DNA from: Microbulbifer aggregans
GTDB lineage: Bacteria > Pseudomonadota > Gammaproteobacteria > Pseudomonadales > Cellvibrionaceae
Assembly: GCF_001750105.1 (NCBI RefSeq)
Contig: NZ_CP014143.1
Coordinates: 2,635,501-2,699,500, forward strand
Length of the DNA: 64,000 bases
Reading direction: 5' to 3'
Below the pieces are notes generated by a model. It searched no databases. It saw nothing but the letters and a program-made list of their open reading frames with translations, and had not been told where the DNA came from. Below, one piece after another: positions 44,950 to 53,592 of the stretch. Numbering within the stretch: the stretch's first letter is position 1; each line of letters starts with the position of its first letter. A program made the position numbers and the translations under genes.

Positions 44950-45576
44950 GTGTCCACGACCACTTTAGAGCGCAAGGCAACCAATGTTCACTGGCATGAC
45001 GGCGAGGTCACTCGCGAGAACCGTGCCAAGATGCTGGGTCACAAAGGTGTGACTCTGTGGTTCACCGGCCTGTCTGGTTCTGGCAAGAGCACTGTGGCAG
45101 TGGCGGTTGAGAAAGCGCTGGCTGCCCGCGGTGTGCTTAGCTACCGTCTGGACGGCGACAATATTCGTCTTGGAATCAACGCGAACCTGGGCTTCTCTGC
45201 AGAAGATCGCCAGGAGAATATCCGTCGTGTCGGGGAGATCTCCAAGCTGTTTGCCGATACCGGTGTGGTCGTTCTGAGCAGCTTCATCAGCCCCTACCGC
45301 GAAGATCGCGAGATGGTACGCCGCATGCACGTGGAAGCGGATCTGCCTTACCTCGAGGTATTCGTTGACTGCGCCTTGGAAGAGGCCGAAGCCCGTGATC
45401 CGAAAGGGCTGTATAAGAAAGCCCGTGCCGGAGAGATCCGCGGCTTTACCGGTATCGACGATCCCTACGAGGCGCCTGCAGCGCCGGAGCTGCACCTGCG
45501 CACTGACCAGATGACTCTGGAGCAGGAAGTGGAGATGATCATTTCCAACTTGCAGGCCCGCGGCATTATCGCCTGA
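44950..45576 (+). CDS. cysC: Adenylylsulfate kinase (APS kinase)
   Basis: Phosphorylates APS to PAPS, the activated sulfate donor. 208 residues. P-loop GLSGSGKST is at residues 40-48, LDGDNIRLGINANLGF holds the APS-binding motif, and the lid and FVDCALEEAEARDPKGLYKKARAGEI segment is typical. GTG 44950 has an AGAGGG site and matches the family start; the longer frame is spurious. No cysD or cysN is adjacent, so this is a stand-alone kinase. PAPS could feed sulfate reduction or the sulfotransferase-like protein at 57768. Confidence 0.94.
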   Translation: MSTTTLERKATNVHWHDGEVTRENRAKMLGHKGVTLWFTGLSGSGKSTVAVAVEKALAARGVLSYRLDGDNIRLGINANLGFSAEDRQENIRRVGEISKLFADTGVVVLSSFISPYREDREMVRRMHVEADLPYLEVFVDCALEEAEARDPKGLYKKARAGEIRGFTGIDDPYEAPAAPELHLRTDQMTLEQEVEMIISNLQARGIIA

Positions 45577-45588
45577 TCGTCGCTTCGC

Positions 45589-45614
45589 CCCGGGACGGTA
45601 GTATCCGTCCCGGG
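45589..45614 (+). terminator. Hairpin after cysC
   Basis: A perfect 10-bp stem CCCGGGACGG/CCGTCCCGGG with a six-base loop, about a dozen bases after the cysC stop. The downstream sequence has only a short T-run, so termination may be partial. The remaining 45615-45917 spacer contains no gene that I can support; it ends with GGAGG before the next start. Confidence 0.65.
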
Positions 45615-45917
45615 CTATCGGGTCTTTCAGCAGTTTGACTCTTTCGACGTTCGTCCTCTCTCCAATAGCGCTCGCTAGAAAAGCTATTTCCCCAGTCTTG
45701 GGAACTTGTTCTTAAATTTCCCTGCGGTTGGCTGTCATTTTCCTCTACAGCTGCATTCCTGCCTCGGCAGTGTTTCACTCCTGTTGAAGTTCGCCTGCGC
45801 CACCGGTTCGCTTAACTCTGCGCACATGTTGTTTGAGGCGCCAACCCGCGGTGGAGATTGTCTCGGGCACATATACTCAAACTATATCAAGGGCGTGAGA
45901 GCAGTCTGGAGGCGAAT

Positions 45918-48299
45918 ATGTCAGTACGGAGAGGACGGATACTCTCTGGCATCGTGATTGCGGTCTTTCTGGCGCTGGGGGCGGGGGGCTGGTACGGCTA
46001 CCAGGAGCTGCCACGAATCCCGGGCGTGCCCAAAGCCCCGGTGGTGGGGGTTCCGCAAGGTGCCCTCAGTCACCAGCCGCTGCCAGCCTATGATGGTCCT
46101 CATCCCCGGGTGATGCCGAGGCCCCCGGAGTATTTCCCCTTTCCGATTACCATCGGTGAGATCGGCCCGGTGGAAACGCTCTTTGCCGGTCCCTCGACTT
46201 ATCCCTTCTACTGTGACGAAAACAGTGTCACCAATCGCCAGCCCCTTATCGATAACCATGAAGGGGAGGGGGTGCCAGTATTTGCCGAGGGGGAGAATGG
46301 AGAGCTGACTGACGAGGTGATCGGATATAGCCGCGATTGCAGCCACGCCACGGCCGTGACTTACTACTATCGCAGCACCACCGATGGTGATTTTTATCTG
46401 CTCGAAGACGCCAACGGCGATATCGATCAGGTGACGGTGAATGGCCGCACGACCGACTTTATCGTGCGCCTTGAGACCGGCACCATCAACCGCTATCACT
46501 ACGCCATCGCAGCCCTTAAGGGTGACGGGGAAACGGCGAGCCGGCCCAGCCCTTCTAACTGGAATAAACGCCTGATCTACCAGATGCGAGGAGGCGTCGG
46601 GGTAGGGCGCAGACAGGGCGACATCAGTAAGGGGGATATCATTTCCCGGCGTGCTGACCAGCTCGCCCGGGGCTATGCCATCGTCTACTCCACAGCCAAC
46701 CAGACCAGCAACCACTACAATATCTGGCTCGCGGAAGATACCGCACGGCGCCTCAAGAAGCAGTTTGAAGCACTGTATGGCGAGCCTCTTTATACAGTGG
46801 GCCTGGGTGGTTCCGGCGGCGCGATCCAGCAATATCTTTTCGCCCAGAATGCCCCGGGTCTGCTGGATGCGGCCATTCCGCTTTACTCCTACCCGGATAT
46901 GGTCACCCAGACCATCTATGTTTTTGACTGCGAACCATTGGAGTACTTTTTCGATGTGCTGGATGCGGACAATCCCCGCTGGAAGGATGCCCGAGAACGC
47001 ACTGTGATTCAGGGCCTCTCCGCCAGTAATGAGGTAGAGAGCCGGTTCAGCACTCTGAAAACTGCCGCTGCTCTGTTTGACGGGCGATACAGGGATGGCG
47101 GTCAGGGTGCCACAGAATGTACTCAAGGCTGGCGGGGGTTGGTGCCGCTGGTCAATAACCCCAACTTCGCCCACTTCATGAAGTACTTCGATGACGAGGT
47201 GGCGGAGCGCACACACTGGACGCACTGGGAGGACCTTCGCCAGTTTTATGGCGCCGGAGAATCCGGCTATGCCAACAGCGCATGGGATAACGAAGGTGTC
47301 CAGTACGGCCTCGCAGCTCTGGTCGCTGGGGAAATCTCAGTCGACACTTTCCTGCGGTTGAATGCCAGTATTGGTGGCTGGAAAGAGCCGATCAATCAGA
47401 GTGGAGAGAAGTTGTGGTTCCTGAACGGTGACCTGTTCCCGCCGGAGTTGTCGGTTTGGAGCGAGCAGAACATGAATATCGGCAGCCTCGATCGCCCTGC
47501 CAGCCGCAGCCGGGCGAGCTTGGAAGCCATCGAGGGGATCTACCGGTCCGGCCACGTTTTTCTCGGCGACGCGGAAATTCCCATTATCGATCTTCGCCAC
47601 TACCTCGACGGTGAGTTGGACATGCACCACAGCTTTGCTTCCTTCTCCGCACGTGAGCGCATGCGTCGGGCCCGTGGGCATGCCGACAACCAGCTGATCT
47701 GGGTGGCTCACAAGGACTACACCCCGCTGGACGAGGCGTTGGATACCATGGACCGCTGGATGTTGAATATCATGGATCACCCGGAGGCTGGCGTTGCCGC
47801 CAACCGGCCCGTTGATGCCAGTGATCAGTGTTTCGACCGTGAAGGCAATATCATTGCCGCAGGACCGCACGTTTGGGATGGTGCCTGGAATGGCCAGGCC
47901 TCGGGAGCCTGTATGCAGGAGTATCCGACCTACCGCACCTCGCGACAGGTGGCCGGGGCGCCCATCACCGATGACGTCTTCAAGTGCGAGTTGCAACCGG
48001 TAGAGCAGGCCCTGGCCGAGGGCGTCTACGGCGAATACAGCCAGGCGCTGTCAGAGCGGATGATGGATATGCAGCGCATCTTCCCGACGGGTGTGTGTGA
48101 CTACAATGCGCCGGACCTGGCCCGGCCCTCTGAGGATCTTATTCCCGCGCGGGAGCCGGTGCGTATTGCGGGCCACCTGATTCGCCCCGACTACCGCCAA
48201 CCCGTCGACGGAATGACCGAGGGAGAGGTGGCTGAATCGGCCGCTGATGAGCAGCCTGTACCTGTCTCTTTGCCGATGGAGCAGGGCGCACGGGACTGA
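45918..48299 (+). CDS. DUF6351-type alpha/beta-hydrolase-like exported protein
   Basis: A 793-residue protein with an N-terminal membrane helix (SGIVIAVFLALGAGGWYGY, residues 10-28), either an uncleaved anchor or signal. The nucleophile-elbow motif GLGGSGG puts a likely Ser at residue 299, so a periplasmic or extracellular esterase-like enzyme is probable. It has several Cys and a C-terminal DUF6351-like region (ARGHADNQLIWVAHKDYTPLD, CDYNAPDLARPSEDL). ATG 45918 is chosen for its GGAGG site. Substrate unknown; no neighbours inform it. Confidence 0.72.
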   Translation: MSVRRGRILSGIVIAVFLALGAGGWYGYQELPRIPGVPKAPVVGVPQGALSHQPLPAYDGPHPRVMPRPPEYFPFPITIGEIGPVETLFAGPSTYPFYCDENSVTNRQPLIDNHEGEGVPVFAEGENGELTDEVIGYSRDCSHATAVTYYYRSTTDGDFYLLEDANGDIDQVTVNGRTTDFIVRLETGTINRYHYAIAALKGDGETASRPSPSNWNKRLIYQMRGGVGVGRRQGDISKGDIISRRADQLARGYAIVYSTANQTSNHYNIWLAEDTARRLKKQFEALYGEPLYTVGLGGSGGAIQQYLFAQNAPGLLDAAIPLYSYPDMVTQTIYVFDCEPLEYFFDVLDADNPRWKDARERTVIQGLSASNEVESRFSTLKTAAALFDGRYRDGGQGATECTQGWRGLVPLVNNPNFAHFMKYFDDEVAERTHWTHWEDLRQFYGAGESGYANSAWDNEGVQYGLAALVAGEISVDTFLRLNASIGGWKEPINQSGEKLWFLNGDLFPPELSVWSEQNMNIGSLDRPASRSRASLEAIEGIYRSGHVFLGDAEIPIIDLRHYLDGELDMHHSFASFSARERMRRARGHADNQLIWVAHKDYTPLDEALDTMDRWMLNIMDHPEAGVAANRPVDASDQCFDREGNIIAAGPHVWDGAWNGQASGACMQEYPTYRTSRQVAGAPITDDVFKCELQPVEQALAEGVYGEYSQALSERMMDMQRIFPTGVCDYNAPDLARPSEDLIPAREPVRIAGHLIRPDYRQPVDGMTEGEVAESAADEQPVPVSLPMEQGARD

Positions 48300-48365
48300 A
48301 TTTGATCAACATGGCTGTAGTTTGAGCGCTCGTGCAGATAATTGTTGGCGCGTATTTATTTCTTG

Positions 48366-48393
48366 TTGACAGTCGAACTCCATCGGGTATGAT
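48366..48393 (+). promoter_or_regulatory. Sigma70 promoter of the tRNA-Val/Asp operon
   Basis: Consensus TTGACA (48366-48371) and TATGAT (48388-48393) with a 16-base spacer and a GC-rich discriminator (TCGCGTCGC), 54 bases before tRNA-Val. Confidence 0.88.
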
Positions 48394-48447
48394 TCGCGTC
48401 GCTCGAGGGGCAAGACCCCAAACCACAGAGCGACGCGAAAGCGACAC

Positions 48448-48523
48448 GGGTGGTTAGCTCAGTTGGGAGAGCGACGGCCTTACAAGCCGTAGGTCACAGG
48501 TTCGACCCCTGTACCACCCACCA
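48448..48523 (+). tRNA. tRNA-Val (TAC)
   Basis: A 76-base cloverleaf with encoded CCA; acceptor GGGTGGT/ACCACCC, anticodon loop CTTACAAG gives TAC. Confidence 0.96.
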
Positions 48524-48549
48524 ATCTCCTCACGGAGATTTACTACCGA

Positions 48550-48626
48550 GGACCGGTAGTTCAGTTGGTTAGAATGCCGGCCTGTCACGCCGGAGGTCGC
48601 GGGTTCGAGTCCCGTCCGGTCCGCCA
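48550..48626 (+). tRNA. tRNA-Asp (GTC)
   Basis: A 77-base cloverleaf with encoded CCA; acceptor GGACCGG/CCGGTCC, anticodon loop CTGTCACG gives GTC. Twenty-six bases after tRNA-Val; Val-Asp pairing is common in gammaproteobacteria. Confidence 0.96.
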
Positions 48627-48675
48627 AATACTAAAAAGCCCCCTCACGAAAGTGAGGGGGCTTTTTAGTATTTGG
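48627..48675 (+). terminator. Long intrinsic terminator after tRNA-Asp
   Basis: A perfect 22-bp stem (AATACTAAAAAGCCCCCTCAC and its complement) around a GAAA loop, with T-runs on both strands, so it can work in both directions. The right arm is repeated at about 48822-48855. Confidence 0.92.
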
Positions 48676-49075
48676 GGGGATCGGTGGGCGAGGGCCCCAG
48701 TTCGAGAAAATTGCCGGGAGCAATTTTGGACGCCGTAGCGAAGCGAAGGCGCCCGCAGGGTTGGCGCCATGGATGGCGCCAATCAGTCCCGTCTCCAACG
48801 TTGCCACTATGCTTGCTTGCCACACGAAAGTGAGGGGGGCTTTTTAGTATTTGTCAGATCGTCGTGAAAGAACCCCTGTTCGACAAATTCGTCAGGAACG
48901 AATTTGGGCGAGGGCCATGGACAAATCCGCCAGGAGCGGATTTGGGCAGCTTCAGCTGGCCGAAGGCCGAGCAACATGGAGGTGGCGAGTCATTGCCTCC
49001 ATCAGTCCCGTCCCCGACGCTGCTTCTGCGCCCGCGTGTGCCCCACGAAAAGAATACTGGCTCATGCCGATATGA
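48676..49075. repeat. Hairpin-rich repeat block downstream of tRNA-Asp
   Basis: About 400 non-coding bases with two related modules. Each has a hairpin of the form AAATyCGyCAGGArCGrATTT (AAAATTGCCGGGAGCAATTTT at about 48698, AAATTCGTCAGGAACGAATTT at about 48885, AAATCCGCCAGGAGCGGATTT at about 48924). GGCGAGGGCC occurs near 48686 and 48907, and ATCAGTCCCGTCtCCaACG-type sequence near 48781 and 49001. The right arm of the tRNA terminator is duplicated at about 48822-48855. The arrangement suggests a tandemly duplicated tRNA-downstream element. No ORF here is convincing. Confidence 0.65.
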
Positions 49076-49099
49076 AGGGTAGTCCAGCTTCACAAAGCC

Positions 49100-50080
49100 T
49101 CACGCCGTCACCAACACCTTCCCACTCCGCTCCCCTTCAGCGGCCAGCGCCACCGCGCGCTTGATGTCTTTCACGCTGAACACGCTGTCGATCGGTGCTT
49201 TGAGTTTTCCCGCGGCAATCAGTTTGGTCAGCTCCCCATAAACCGCTATCTGCTGCTCCGGAGACGCGTTCTCAAACCATTTCGCTAGCCAGAAACCTTT
49301 TAGTGAAACACCGCGGAAAATCAGCGAAGCCGGGGAGATCTTGCAAGGCTTGCCGCTCATCATGCCGTAGTTCACCAGCGTTGCAGCCTCTGCCAGGCAA
49401 TCAGCGATTCGCCCGGTCGCGGTATCACCCACCGCATCGATGCCGAGACGGATTGGCGCGCCGCCGGTGGCCTCTTTGACTCGGCTTGCCAGGTCGTCCC
49501 CATCGACCAGCACGACATCCGCTCCCTCTTCTTTGAGCGGTGCAATCAGCGACTCGCGGCGAACAATATTTACAGTCCTGAACCCGCGGATCTTGGCCAA
49601 CTGGATCAGGTAGCTACCGACGCCGGAGTTGGCGGCGTTCTGAATCACCCAATCGCCCGGCTGTAAATCTACAAACTCGCTCAGCAGCAGTGATGCCGTG
49701 GGTGGGTTGATGGAGATCATCGACAATTGCTGCGGATCTGCCTCATTGGGCAGGGGGATCAGCTTGTCGGCTTGGGCAACCAGATGCGTTCGCCAGGTGC
49801 CGCAGCCCACCGGGAGCAAAACTGTCTGGCCAACGGCAGGCTTATCGACACCAGGGCCGAGCTCAACCACCTTGCCAACGCCCTCATTACCTCCCACGGC
49901 TGGGAGGGGCGGCAACATCCCGTATTCGCCGGTCAGTGTCAGCACATCGGAGGGGTTGATGGGGGCGGCCAGAAGCTCGACGAGTACTTCGCCCTCCCCG
50001 AGTGCCGGTTTTTCAAACGGCACTGCCTCAATCACATCCTGCGGCACCGGGCCGCGCTCTTGATATTCCGCTTTCAACAT
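49100..50080 (-). CDS. Zinc-type MDR oxidoreductase (MECR-like 2-enoyl reductase)
   Basis: A 326-residue medium-chain dehydrogenase/reductase. The N-terminal GroES-like part includes INPSDVLTLTGEYG and VGGNEGVGKVVELGPGVDK, and the nucleotide-binding part is VIQNAANSGVGSYLIQLAKIRG. These motifs resemble mitochondrial 2-enoyl thioester reductases (ETR1/MECR) more than alcohol dehydrogenases, and catalytic zinc ligands are not evident. ATG 50080 (MLKAEYQERG) is chosen; a GGAAAA site lies upstream. Substrate is inference. Confidence 0.83.
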   Translation of the reverse strand: MLKAEYQERGPVPQDVIEAVPFEKPALGEGEVLVELLAAPINPSDVLTLTGEYGMLPPLPAVGGNEGVGKVVELGPGVDKPAVGQTVLLPVGCGTWRTHLVAQADKLIPLPNEADPQQLSMISINPPTASLLLSEFVDLQPGDWVIQNAANSGVGSYLIQLAKIRGFRTVNIVRRESLIAPLKEEGADVVLVDGDDLASRVKEATGGAPIRLGIDAVGDTATGRIADCLAEAATLVNYGMMSGKPCKISPASLIFRGVSLKGFWLAKWFENASPEQQIAVYGELTKLIAAGKLKAPIDSVFSVKDIKRAVALAAEGERSGKVLVTA

Positions 50081-50278
50081 TGCTGTTTTCCTTTTCCTGT
50101 GCGCGTTGGTTGGGTAGGACTCTAAATCAAAAAAATGACCATAGGCCACTCACCTGTCATGATGACCAGCCATCACTGCAGTTGATAACAGTCCGGTTTG
50201 ATTCAACTTGGCTATACGCCTTGCAAAATGTCCGCTTGAACGCTAAATTTCGGACAAAAGCGCCATTGGAGTGTTGCA

Positions 50279-50644
50279 GTGAGCACCTCAGCCTCAATCA
50301 AATCCAGCCCAACGGAAGGCACCGTCCTTCTGGAGGCGTTGCTACGCACCAGTGAGCAACTCGGACTGAGAAAGCGGGAGCTCGGGGACATCATTCACCT
50401 GGATGATCGCACCCTACGCCGCAAGGTCGAGCTCGATCCGGAAAGTGCACCAGGTCAGCTGGGGCTTTTGTTGGTGCGCGCCTATCGATCTGCCTTTGTG
50501 CTGATGGGTGGTGAGGAGGGCGCGCGCCACTGGTTCCAGACGGAAAACCGGGCCTTGAACGGTGTACCCCGGGAACTGGCTACCCGAATCGACGGCCTGG
50601 TTCGTGTTGTCAGTTACCTAGACGCCATGCGGGGCAAGGTGTGA
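50279..50644 (+). CDS. Xre/MbcA/ParS-type antitoxin
   Basis: A 121-residue antitoxin with an N-terminal helix-turn-helix region (ELGDIIHLDDRTLRRKVELD) and a C-terminal toxin-binding (DUF2384-like) domain, GARHWFQTENRALNGVPRELA. It neutralises the RES toxin encoded next and probably represses the operon. Start is GTG 50279 with TTGGAG eight bases upstream. The stop overlaps the toxin's GTG by four bases. Confidence 0.87.
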   Translation: MSTSASIKSSPTEGTVLLEALLRTSEQLGLRKRELGDIIHLDDRTLRRKVELDPESAPGQLGLLLVRAYRSAFVLMGGEEGARHWFQTENRALNGVPRELATRIDGLVRVVSYLDAMRGKV

Positions 50645-51438
50645 GCGAATCCCTGCCTGATCTCATCGTTACCACAAGACGTCGCTTGCTGGGGAAGCTC
50701 TACCGTATTGTGGAGTCTCAGGAAGAGGTCGCTACCCGGGGGCTGGTGGACAGTCTCCAGAAACAGCAGGTGCTTGAGAGTCTGCTGGAGCGCAGCAAAC
50801 CGGCAAGCTTGCCCGGAAGTGAGGGCCTCCACTATCTGCTGGCCACGCCTTTCCGTTACCCCCCTTTGCCCTGGGGTTCCCGTTTCGGGCGTGTTTCCGA
50901 GAACGGCATTTTCTACGGCAGCAAAAGCCTAACCACAGTGCTTGCGGAGGCCGCGTTTTACCGGTTGCGCTTCTATTCCGATATGGCTGAGCCGCCACCC
51001 CGTCCGATCACCACTTACCACAATATCTTCTCCGCCAAGTACCGCATCCACCAGGGTGTGGCGCTGCAGGATGCTGGCTGGCGGCCTCACTGGCAAAAGC
51101 TGAGTGATCCGGTGGATTATCGCTTCACCCAGCAATTGGGCACAAAATTGCGGGGACTGGGTATCGAAGGAGTAGAGTCATTTTCCGCCCGGGCGATCCA
51201 AACAGGGCTCATCAGTCTGCCCACTAAAGGCGATATCGAGAGCACTGAGGGAATCAATGTGGCGCTGTTCGAGCCTGCCTCCCTCCTCAAGCGTCCCCCC
51301 GCGCAGGAGGCTGACGTGACTGCTGAAACCGGCAAAGATGGAGTCACTTTCCTGATCAAGAGCGCAGAGCGCGTGGAGACCAGGGAGTTCCAGGGCACCA
51401 GTTTTGTGGTCGAGGGTCGGCTCCCCGAGCCGGCTTAA
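50641..51438 (+). CDS. RES-domain toxin (NAD+ phosphorylase type)
   Basis: A 265-residue RES protein. The Arg-Glu-Ser triad that names the family fits Arg22 (LYRIVES), Glu103 (VLAEAAFYR) and Ser182 (GVESFSARA); WGSRFGRVSENGIFYGS is the conserved substrate-pocket segment. Known RES toxins split or modify NAD+ and stop growth; here it is paired with its antitoxin by a four-base overlap. It is longer than typical RES toxins, with an N-terminal extension and a 40-residue tail. Confidence 0.87.
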   Translation: MSESLPDLIVTTRRRLLGKLYRIVESQEEVATRGLVDSLQKQQVLESLLERSKPASLPGSEGLHYLLATPFRYPPLPWGSRFGRVSENGIFYGSKSLTTVLAEAAFYRLRFYSDMAEPPPRPITTYHNIFSAKYRIHQGVALQDAGWRPHWQKLSDPVDYRFTQQLGTKLRGLGIEGVESFSARAIQTGLISLPTKGDIESTEGINVALFEPASLLKRPPAQEADVTAETGKDGVTFLIKSAERVETREFQGTSFVVEGRLPEPA

Positions 51439-51479
51439 TCTTCCCCCAGCCGATCTTATCCCAGTTGACGGAAAATCCG

Positions 51480-52445
51480 GTGACACTCCGATACCTCTCA
51501 GAACTGACTCTCCCTGAGCTCGAGCAGGCCGCTCGCGGAGTACCTTATCAGCGTCTGCCCGACGAGCTGTTTCCCGGCATCGAGGTCTGGATTCGCCGGG
51601 ACGACCTGCTGGACCCACTGATTTCCGGAAACAAGGCCTACAAGCTGCTGTTTAATCTGCTAGAGGCCCGAGAGCGAGGTGCTGAAAAAATAATCACCTG
51701 TGGTGGTGCGTGGTCAAACCATATCCATGCCGTCGCCGCGGCTGGCCGCCGCTTTGGTTTTCAAACCGTGGGCATCATCCGCGGCGAACGACCGCGTCAT
51801 CTCAGTGCCACGCTTCAGGATGCAGAGCGTTTCGGAATGGAACTTCGTTTCGTATCTCGTGATCGCTATCGTAAGCGGGGCGACAAGAGCTTCTTGCAGC
51901 AGGTCGGCTTAGAGGACAAACGAGCCGTGTTTGTTCCAGAGGGCGGCGCGAACCTAGCCGGCGCACAGGGTACAAAGTTTCTGGGCGAGGTGATCGGAAG
52001 GACCGAACCGGTACACTTCGACCAGGTATGGCTGGCCTGTGGTACGGGACTAACGCTGGCCGGTGTGCAGGCCGGAATCACTGAGGTACCTGTCATTGGA
52101 GTACCGGTACTGAAGGCGGAACGGTCAATTATTGAACAGGCGGCTCTGTGGTTGCAGAGGTCAGGCAATAGTGTCCGACTCCAGTCGCTTCGTAATGGGC
52201 ATGACTGCGGTGGCTACGCACGAACGACCACTGGGCTAATGGCGTATATGAGGCGTTTTGAACGGGTTGCCAGTGTGCCATTGGATCCGGTGTACACCGC
52301 AAAGCTGGCTTACGGGTTGCAATGTGAGCTCGAGGCAGGTCGTGTTACTCATGGCCAAAAGATATTGCTCTTGCACTCGGGTGGGCTGCAGGGACGGCGA
52401 GGACTGCCAGGGTGGTCAAATAATAACCGCTCAGGCGGCGCATAG
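51480..52445 (+). CDS. PLP-dependent ACC deaminase / D-cysteine desulfhydrase family protein
   Basis: A fold-type II PLP enzyme of about 321 residues. The PLP-Lys motif is LISGNKAYKLLFNLL, and ACGTGLTLAGVQAG is the phosphate-binding loop. The family contains 1-aminocyclopropane-1-carboxylate deaminases and D-cysteine desulfhydrases; the two cannot be told apart by eye. GTG 51480 (with GGAAAA upstream) is preferred to TTG 51465. The C terminus ends after LHSGGLQGRRGLPG, typical of the family. Confidence 0.85.
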   Translation: MTLRYLSELTLPELEQAARGVPYQRLPDELFPGIEVWIRRDDLLDPLISGNKAYKLLFNLLEARERGAEKIITCGGAWSNHIHAVAAAGRRFGFQTVGIIRGERPRHLSATLQDAERFGMELRFVSRDRYRKRGDKSFLQQVGLEDKRAVFVPEGGANLAGAQGTKFLGEVIGRTEPVHFDQVWLACGTGLTLAGVQAGITEVPVIGVPVLKAERSIIEQAALWLQRSGNSVRLQSLRNGHDCGGYARTTTGLMAYMRRFERVASVPLDPVYTAKLAYGLQCELEAGRVTHGQKILLLHSGGLQGRRGLPGWSNNNRSGGA

Positions 52446-52627
52446 CAGCAAAACTGCAGGGACACATTCGACTCGAAAAACCGGGTAATGCATAATGGTC
52501 GGTTTGGGGAAACGGGGCTGCGGCCCTCATCGTGCTGCGAAAGTTGAACAAAAAACAAACTGTCGCATCAGAGAAAAAGAACTTTTAACGAGTTGCAGGG
52601 CCCGGAATCGGGCACCATGGGGGAACG

Positions 52628-53503
52628 GTGTCGGAGTTCCAGAACATTGGCCTGATCGGCCGAACCGAAAGCGATAGCGCGGTCCTTTCGCTCAAACGTC
52701 TGATGGCGTTCCTGGAGCGGGAGGGGTTCTCTGTTGTGCTAGAAAAAGAAACCGCTACTGCAGTACCCGGTCACTCCGCTCGCGTTTCGTCAAAAGACAA
52801 GCTCGGCGAGCTCTGCGATCTGGTCATTGTCGTCGGCGGTGATGGCAGTCTTCTGGGTGCTGCTCGAGCACTCGCCAAATACAGTGTGCCACTTCTCGGT
52901 ATCAACCGGGGGCGCCTTGGCTTCCTCACCGATATTACCCCCGATGAAATTGAGCAAAAAGTAGGCGAAGTCTTGGCCGGCAAATATATGGCCGAGAGTC
53001 GTTTCCTGCTGGACATGTCTGTCACGCGCGATGGCAAGCCCGTCGGAAAGGGCTCTGCTCTCAATGATGTGGTGATTCACCCAGGCGAATTCATCCGCAT
53101 GATTGAATTCGATTTGTACATCGACGGGCAGTTTGTTTACAAGCAGCGCTCGGATGGCCTCATCATCTCAACCCCGACGGGCTCGACAGCTTACGCACTA
53201 TCTGGTGGTGGCCCAATCATGCATCCGAAACTAGATGCCATTTCTGTTGTACCGCTGAATCCCCATACGTTAAGTAGTAGACCGATCGTTGTCGAAGGTA
53301 GTAGCGAATTCAAAGTGGTTGTTGGTGAGCACAACGTTGCTAAGCCCCACGTTACATGTGATGGGCATGACCAGGTAGTTACAGAGCCAGGTGATGTGGT
53401 CCGAATTCATAAAAAGCCTCATCGGCTGACTTTGATTCACCCTATTGATCATAACTTCTATGAAACATGCCGTACTAAGCTTGGTTGGCAGGTAGGTGGA
53501 TAG
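52628..53503 (+). CDS. nadK: NAD kinase
   Basis: Phosphorylates NAD to NADP; cytoplasmic. 291 residues, the usual length. GGDGS at residues 70-74 holds the catalytic Asp72, followed by GINRGRLGFLTDI and the NAD-binding SDGLIISTPTGSTAYALSGGGPI. Start is GTG 52628 with GGGGGA upstream. It marks the boundary between the core genes and the polysaccharide locus. Confidence 0.96.
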   Translation: MSEFQNIGLIGRTESDSAVLSLKRLMAFLEREGFSVVLEKETATAVPGHSARVSSKDKLGELCDLVIVVGGDGSLLGAARALAKYSVPLLGINRGRLGFLTDITPDEIEQKVGEVLAGKYMAESRFLLDMSVTRDGKPVGKGSALNDVVIHPGEFIRMIEFDLYIDGQFVYKQRSDGLIISTPTGSTAYALSGGGPIMHPKLDAISVVPLNPHTLSSRPIVVEGSSEFKVVVGEHNVAKPHVTCDGHDQVVTEPGDVVRIHKKPHRLTLIHPIDHNFYETCRTKLGWQVGG

Positions 53504-53592
53504 ATTGGGTGAAAGTCTTACTAATTGAGGTCGCATTTGCAGCTTCAATCGTTTACACGTGTGTTTTCTAATTAACTAGGTATAGCTGATCC

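Noticed and set aside
45921-47225. A 434-codon minus-strand open frame inside the DUF6351 gene
   Set aside because: Shadow of the larger plus-strand gene, whose signal helix and GGSGG elbow are clear.
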